Under the pieces are notes generated by a model, which saw only the letters and a list, made by a program, of their open reading frames with translations, was not told the origin of the DNA and did not search any database. From JBGUVL01 sp964370395 (GTDB taxonomy: Bacteria > Bacillota_I > Bacilli_A > Erysipelotrichales > Erysipelotrichaceae), in contig CAYJIZ010000034.1 of NCBI GenBank assembly GCA_964370395.1, positions 1-10,126 on the forward strand: DNA of 10,126 nt, in the 5' to 3' direction. The position numbers and the translations under genes were made by a program. This document shows positions 7,491 to 10,126 of the stretch, in pieces (position 1 is the first letter of the stretch; the number at the start of each line of letters is the position of its first letter).

Positions 7491-7526
7491 GCGTATGTCA
7501 ACTTTTAAAGCCCATTTGACATACGC
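7491..7526. repeat. Perfect 11-bp inverted repeat just upstream of orf20
   Basis: GCGTATGTCAA (7491-7501) and TTGACATACGC (7516-7526) are perfectly complementary around 14 bases. On the minus strand the stem is followed by CTTTTTGATT and then the GGAGGGA ribosome site of orf20, so it may act as a weak terminator or attenuator. As double-stranded DNA it could be a binding site for the HTH domain of Orf20; both are inference. Confidence 0.8.
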
Positions 7527-7537
7527 TGAAATTTTGT

Positions 7538-7561
7538 AAATCCCTTGTAACCAAAGGATTT
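7538..7561. repeat. 10-bp inverted repeat in oriT
   Basis: AAATCCCTTG (7538-7547) and CAAAGGATTT (7552-7561) pair around a four-base loop with one mismatch, which becomes a T.G wobble on the minus strand. It is a likely relaxase or accessory-protein recognition hairpin of oriT. Confidence 0.7.
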
Positions 7562-7596
7562 TCTAATGTTTTTTTGACTGTTTCCTGTCGATTTGT

Positions 7597-7620
7597 ACCC
7601 CCCTGTTAGATACGGGGGGT
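7597..7620. repeat. GC-rich oriT core inverted repeat, ICEBs1-like
   Basis: ACCCCCC (7597-7603) and GGGGGGT (7614-7620) are perfect seven-base arms around a ten-base loop. The arms are identical to those I know from the ICEBs1 oriT repeat that contains or borders nic. This is the best candidate for the core relaxase target. Confidence 0.88.
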
Positions 7621-7625
7621 TAAGT

Positions 7626-7651
7626 GCTGGCGTGGCTATTGCCACACCAGC
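7626..7651. repeat. 11-bp inverted repeat in oriT with tetraloop
   Basis: GCTGGCGTGGC (7626-7636) and GCCACACCAGC (7641-7651) pair around TATT with one mismatch, a T.G wobble on the minus strand. It lies just beyond the orf21 stop codon and, in the sense direction, could also terminate or stall transcripts leaving orf21, although no U tract follows. Confidence 0.75.
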
Positions 7652-7659
7652 CAGCAAGA

Positions 7660-9045
7660 TCAGTCCACACCTGCGACTTCCGCTTCGCACGTCGCCTGCG
7701 TGGACTGTCTGCTGTTGGATAACTTTTTAATTTCCTCCAAGAAATCATATCCTTTTGGTACAAGGGGAGTATAAAACTCTGATATGACACTTGTTCCTAC
7801 ATCAACATAGCCACGACCTTTGATTCGCTTTAAGAAGAAATCCTTTTGTACGTCACTGCCAAACATCATGCCATAGCCCATTTCAGACATACGACCTAAA
7901 GCCACTCTGAAATTAAACTGATCACGGATTCCGTCGCCTAAATATTTTGCGTCTGGACGTTGACAAGCCAGTATTAGAAAGAAGCCAGCTTGACGACCTA
8001 ACATGACAATCTGTTTCAGCTTATTCATAACTGCGGTGTTTTCTTTTGTTCCCAGCATTTCCATGAAAGCGACGTATTCATCAAAGATTAAGAAGTGTGC
8101 CGGGAGACCTAAGTAAGCATAATTTTTGCCAGTCTTATAGTTCTTCATCTGCTTCATTTCCTCACTACGTTTCATCATTTCTTCATAGAATGTTTCAATG
8201 CAAGAAAGCAAGTCTTCTTTTCTATAGTAGACATTTGCCATCACAGAACCTAAGTCCGCAAGATCAGCATTTTTCGGGTCAAGAATATACAGTTTTGAAT
8301 CTGTATGAAGCAAGGCTTCAATCAGTGTCAGTATAAAGTAAGTTTTACCGCCACCTGTACCACCAGCAATCAACATATGAGGGAGCTTATCATATTCCCA
8401 CCATACGTTTTTCATTAAGCGAAGTTTACCATCTTTAGCTTCTACTTCATCAATAGAAATACGACTGGCTATGGTGTCATAGAGCAAAGTATATTCCACA
8501 TAGGAATCCTTTAACTCTTTATCCGTCAGCTCACAGTACAAGCCACTCTCTAATTTCTTTTCCAAGTGTAAGAGTTGGTCTTGATATTTTCCCAGCGTGA
8601 TTTCCACCCGTATCTGTATCAAGCCATTTTTAAGTCGATAATACATTTTAGGGAAGTAGGTTATCTTTTCCTTTGTACGACCAGCACTATCTTTAAAGAA
8701 ACCCTCTGTTTTGACCTGTTCAGATTCATACCACTTGTTTTCAAGTATCATCTTTGCCAGTTTTTGACGGTGGTAAAGTTGTTTAACCGTATCATAGCGA
8801 ACCCGTTTGAATACAAACGCTACCAGCAAGCAGATAAGAATTGCGACACTGAAACTGATAATTAAATAGGGAATGTCAATCTTATCTGCTTGTGATAGGT
8901 TAAAATCCTGCCAGTTGATCTGCTGGATTGTCTTCACATGAAACAGTCCGACAACCAGCAGGAAAACAGGCAGGAGTGACGCTATCGTAAAATGAAAGAC
9001 TAAATCTTTACCAGATGGGCGAATCCTTTTACCACGCTGTTTCAT
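7660..9045 (-). CDS. orf21: Orf21, FtsK/SpoIIIE-type coupling ATPase (ConQ-like)
   Basis: The 461-residue product is the Tn916 coupling protein (type IV coupling protein role; ICEBs1 ConQ homologue). It docks the relaxase-bound strand at the membrane and pumps it into the channel. Two membrane helices lie near residues 18-38 and 58-79. Then come a linker domain (80-215) and an FtsK-type motor with Walker A GGTGGGKT at 228-235, LYILDPKNADL at 252-262, and Walker B FLIFDEY at 318-324. ILACQRP at 358-364 fits the following Gln-containing motif. The start at 9045 has AAAGGAGAC eight bases upstream. It is too short to be a chromosomal FtsK and lacks a gamma domain. Its last codons (about 446-461) lie in an oriT hairpin. 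It follows orf22 after 28 bases. All key residues are present. Confidence 0.95.
   Translation of the reverse strand: MKQRGKRIRPSGKDLVFHFTIASLLPVFLLVVGLFHVKTIQQINWQDFNLSQADKIDIPYLIISFSVAILICLLVAFVFKRVRYDTVKQLYHRQKLAKMILENKWYESEQVKTEGFFKDSAGRTKEKITYFPKMYYRLKNGLIQIRVEITLGKYQDQLLHLEKKLESGLYCELTDKELKDSYVEYTLLYDTIASRISIDEVEAKDGKLRLMKNVWWEYDKLPHMLIAGGTGGGKTYFILTLIEALLHTDSKLYILDPKNADLADLGSVMANVYYRKEDLLSCIETFYEEMMKRSEEMKQMKNYKTGKNYAYLGLPAHFLIFDEYVAFMEMLGTKENTAVMNKLKQIVMLGRQAGFFLILACQRPDAKYLGDGIRDQFNFRVALGRMSEMGYGMMFGSDVQKDFFLKRIKGRGYVDVGTSVISEFYTPLVPKGYDFLEEIKKLSNSRQSTQATCEAEVAGVD
7661..7707. repeat. 17-bp imperfect inverted repeat inside the orf21 3' end
   Basis: CAGTCCACACCTGCGAC (7661-7677) and GTCGCCTGCGTGGACTG (7691-7707) pair at 14 of 17 positions by Watson-Crick rules, plus one wobble on the minus strand, around 13 bases. 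The repeat lies wholly within the last codons of orf21, so coding and structure constraints coincide there. Confidence 0.75.
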
Positions 9046-9073
9046 GCGAAAAAGTCTCCTTTCTACCTAGCGA

Positions 9074-9460
9074 CTATTTGTCTTGTGTCGGTTCTTTCTT
9101 TGCTTGTGGTTGAGCTTTGAATGAACTAGAATCCTTTGTCAGCACAATATCGTCTGCCTTGATATACCAGTCAACATCTGCTCCTTGATAGGTGGCAGTA
9201 GCAACGGTGTCCGCAATGGGATTGATAAGTTCCACCCGTGCGTTATAATCAAACTCTTTCAAAGGCACGCTGGCAGGAATACTTACTTGAATCATGCGTC
9301 CTTGTCCTTTGGATTTTAAGTCATAGGTACGTTCCTTGATTTCATCTGAAACCGACCCGTCTTCATTTTGGATTCTCACTTCACGACGTAGAGCAGAGAA
9401 TTTCAATTCTCCAAAAGTCGTGTCTTTATCTAATACAATGCCATTTGCTAATCTCATCAT
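9074..9460 (-). CDS. orf22: Orf22, DUF961 (YdcP/HelP-like) protein
   Basis: The 128-residue product belongs to the YdcP/DUF961 family. The ICEBs1 member HelP is a processivity factor that lets the host helicase PcrA unwind the nicked element, and the Tn916 members are regarded as homologues; the function is taken from the family. The sequence has the family pattern: TFGELKFS near 15-22, RTYDLKSKGQGRMIQVSIPA near 44-63, then FDYNARVELINP and a final WYIKADDIVL at 98-107. An extra Lys/Gln/Pro-rich tail of about 20 residues follows. It is a clear paralogue of Orf23. The start is ATGATG at 9460-9455; AGAGGAAAA lies directly before it, so the second ATG has the better spacing. It is 15 bases downstream of orf23 and 28 bases upstream of orf21. 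Confidence 0.92.
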   Translation of the reverse strand: MMRLANGIVLDKDTTFGELKFSALRREVRIQNEDGSVSDEIKERTYDLKSKGQGRMIQVSIPASVPLKEFDYNARVELINPIADTVATATYQGADVDWYIKADDIVLTKDSSSFKAQPQAKKEPTQDK

Positions 9461-9475
9461 TTTTCCTCTCTTTCT

Positions 9476-9790
9476 TTATTCTTTTATCATGTCGTCAGCA
9501 TGTAAAAGGTAATTTGTAAAACCACGAGTGCCGATTTTGTAGCCCTCTGCGGTAATACGTGGATTGACTAACTTCACACGTTCCTCAAAGCCGAAATGTT
9601 TTTCGCCAGCTTCAGCAGGAAGCACCACCACAATATCATCTGCTCTTTGAACATCAGAATAGAGATTATAGCTTCTTGATAAGACAGTTAGCCGTCCGTT
9701 GATTCTTCGCTGAACGACTTTATCCTCGCCAGCAAATTCTAAATTGCCGAATGTTTTTTCCATGTTGGGAATCACAAATTTAAGTTCCAT
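9476..9790 (-). CDS. orf23: Orf23, DUF961 (YdcP/HelP-like) protein, paralogue of Orf22
   Basis: The 104-residue product is the second YdcP/DUF961 protein. It shares with Orf22 the order TFGNLEFA (13-20), SRSYNLYSDVQRADDIVVVLPA (38-59), FGFEERVKLVNP (66-77) and a terminal YLLHADDMI (94-102), but lacks the basic tail. By homology to ICEBs1 HelP it probably supports helicase unwinding of the element during transfer and plasmid-like replication. The start at 9790 is preceded by AAAGGATAGG, 7 to 13 bases upstream. Having two tandem copies suggests the proteins may be redundant or form a mixed complex; that is inference. It lies 22 bases after the small ORF. Confidence 0.92.
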   Translation of the reverse strand: MELKFVIPNMEKTFGNLEFAGEDKVVQRRINGRLTVLSRSYNLYSDVQRADDIVVVLPAEAGEKHFGFEERVKLVNPRITAEGYKIGTRGFTNYLLHADDMIKE

Positions 9791-9812
9791 ATTTTTACCT
9801 ATCCTTTCTTTT

Positions 9813-9887
9813 TTATTGGCTGAATGAATGTTTGATGGTCTTAAAGAGTGGGGAACGACCTTTTGATTCTTGATTTTTTGTTTTCAT
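9813..9887 (-). CDS. 24-residue basic small ORF, first reading frame of the transfer operon
   Basis: ATG at 9887-9885 opens a 24-codon frame ending in TAA at 9815-9813, with AAAGGAAG seven bases before the ATG, as good as any ribosome site in the window. The predicted peptide starts MKTKNQESKGRSPLFKTIKH and is basic and serine-rich, with no membrane segment. It sits where Tn916 maps place orf24, but I cannot confirm that it is the same frame. It could be a real small protein, or a leader peptide coupling translation to orf23 22 bases downstream. No function is recognised. Confidence 0.6.
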   Translation of the reverse strand: MKTKNQESKGRSPLFKTIKHSFSQ

Positions 9888-9913
9888 AAGTTCACTTCCT
9901 TTCAAAATCGGGT

Positions 9914-9947
9914 AAAAAAATAGACACCTCATTTTTTGAAGTGTCTA
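9914..9947 (-). terminator. Strong minus-strand rho-independent terminator at the head of the transfer operon
   Basis: On the minus strand TAGACACTTC and GAGGTGTCTA form a ten-pair stem (one T.G wobble) around seven bases, followed at once by seven T residues (9920-9914). The ribosome site of the small ORF follows some 10 bases later. Transcripts entering from the element end would meet it before any transfer gene. Confidence 0.85.
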
Positions 9948-10031
9948 CCTATTAAATATTCAAATTTTATTGGAAGTATCTTTATATCTTCACTTTTCAA
10001 GGATAAATCGTCGTATCAAAGCTCATTCATA
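9948..10031. other. AT-rich spacer without recognised content
   Basis: Between the terminator and the integrase arm sites I see no open frame with a ribosome site. No promoter reaches a convincing match on the minus strand: TTGAAA at about 10003-9998 has no good -10 at normal spacing. A transcription start for the operon may still lie here. Confidence 0.4.
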
Positions 10032-10053
10032 AGTAGTAAATTAGTAGTAAATT
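10032..10053. repeat. Two tandem 11-bp integrase arm-type (DR2) sites
   Basis: AGTAGTAAATT occurs twice without a gap (10032-10042 and 10043-10053). This is the sequence recognised by the N-terminal arm-binding domain of Tn916 integrase near the element ends. It marks the region as the left arm of the attachment site used in integration and excision. Confidence 0.88.
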
Positions 10054-10090
10054 GAGTGGTTTTGACCTTGATAAAGTGTGATAAGTCCAG

Positions 10091-10126
10091 TTTTTATGCG
10101 GATAACTAGATTTTTATGCTATTTTT
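10091..10126. other. Left terminus of the ICE with TTTTTATGC direct repeat
   Basis: TTTTTATGC occurs at 10091-10099 and 10111-10119, exactly 20 bases apart, and the window ends in TATGCTATTTTT. This AT-rich form agrees with what I remember of Tn916 ends, where the integrase catalytic domain acts. The exact boundary and coupling sequence cannot be fixed, because no host DNA is present. Confidence 0.7.

Larger units (their letters stand above)
7491..7707. other. oriT: oriT, origin of conjugative transfer, with five inverted repeats
   Basis: The region between orf21 and orf20, extending into the orf21 3' end, is where the Tn916 oriT is known to lie. Five inverted repeats follow one another: 7491-7526, 7538-7561, 7597-7620, 7626-7651 and 7661-7707. 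The central one, read on the minus strand, is ACCCCCC, ten bases, GGGGGGT. It closely resembles the ICEBs1 oriT repeat, which has the same two arms and also CTAACA before the second arm. The nick site is expected at or beside this repeat by analogy; the exact bond cannot be read from sequence. Every single mismatch that can wobble does so on the minus strand. Confidence 0.9.

Noticed and set aside
7505..7690. Minus-strand 61-codon frame across oriT
   Set aside because: It crosses the oriT repeats, has no good ribosome site and no familiar sequence; base conservation there is explained by oriT.
7660..9045. Orf21 as a chromosomal FtsK/SpoIIIE chromosome translocase
   Set aside because: Only two membrane helices, 461 residues, no gamma domain, and located in a conjugation operon beside oriT.
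9951..10010. Operon promoter with TTGAAA at about 10003-9998 on the minus strand
   Set aside because: No acceptable -10 hexamer at 16-18 bases; calling it would be guesswork.
1..10126. A wholly new defence or mobile system
   Set aside because: Every large gene fits a Tn916 orf in order, size and motifs; novelty is confined to possible regulatory structures. No CRISPR array, tRNA, rRNA or insertion sequence was seen.

Overview
The window is the transfer half of a Tn916-family integrative and conjugative element (ICE), read from its int-distal (left) end inward. All genes lie on the minus strand. In Tn916 nomenclature the order from the right edge of the window is: element end with integrase arm sites, a 24-codon small ORF, orf23, orf22, orf21, oriT, orf20, orf19, orf18 (ardA), orf17, orf16, orf15 and the first 103 codons of orf14. 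AT-rich sequence, AAAGGA/GGAG ribosome binding sites and the gene set indicate a low-GC Gram-positive host (Streptococcus, Enterococcus, Staphylococcus, Clostridioides or a relative). No chromosomal flank is present, so the host cannot be named. The accessory part of the element (in Tn916, tet(M), its regulators, xis and int) lies outside the window.

Region by region. (1) 9888-10126 is non-coding: a TTTTTATGC repeat pair at the extreme end, two tandem 11-bp AGTAGTAAATT integrase arm sites, and a strong minus-strand terminator. (2) 9074-9887 holds the small ORF and two paralogous DUF961 (HelP/YdcP-type) proteins. (3) 6277-9045 is the DNA-processing module: FtsK/SpoIIIE-type coupling ATPase (orf21), oriT with five stacked inverted repeats, and the HTH plus Rep_trans relaxase (orf20). 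(4) 6013-6234 is a small two-helix membrane protein. (5) 5399-6012 is the ArdA antirestriction gene behind a strongly folded 116-bp leader. (6) 1-5400 is the mating-channel module: two tandem hairpins, TcpE-like orf17, VirB4-like orf16, VirB6-like orf15 and the cell-wall hydrolase orf14, packed with 2-nt gaps or overlaps.

Inferred working order: relaxase Orf20 nicks oriT. The DUF961 proteins (by homology to ICEBs1 HelP) help a host helicase unwind the strand. Orf21 couples it to the channel made of Orf19, Orf17, Orf16, Orf15 and proteins outside the window, with Orf14 opening peptidoglycan. ArdA then shields the incoming element from type I restriction.

The proteins match a well-described family, so I do not claim a new system. 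The less explained parts are the RNA/ssDNA structures: a terminator between the element end and the first gene, tandem terminator-like hairpins between ardA and orf17 with an open frame reading through them, a folded ardA leader that could be a single-strand origin or ssDNA promoter, an apparent CTG start for the relaxase, and a consistent bias of G.T wobble pairs to the minus strand in every imperfect hairpin examined.
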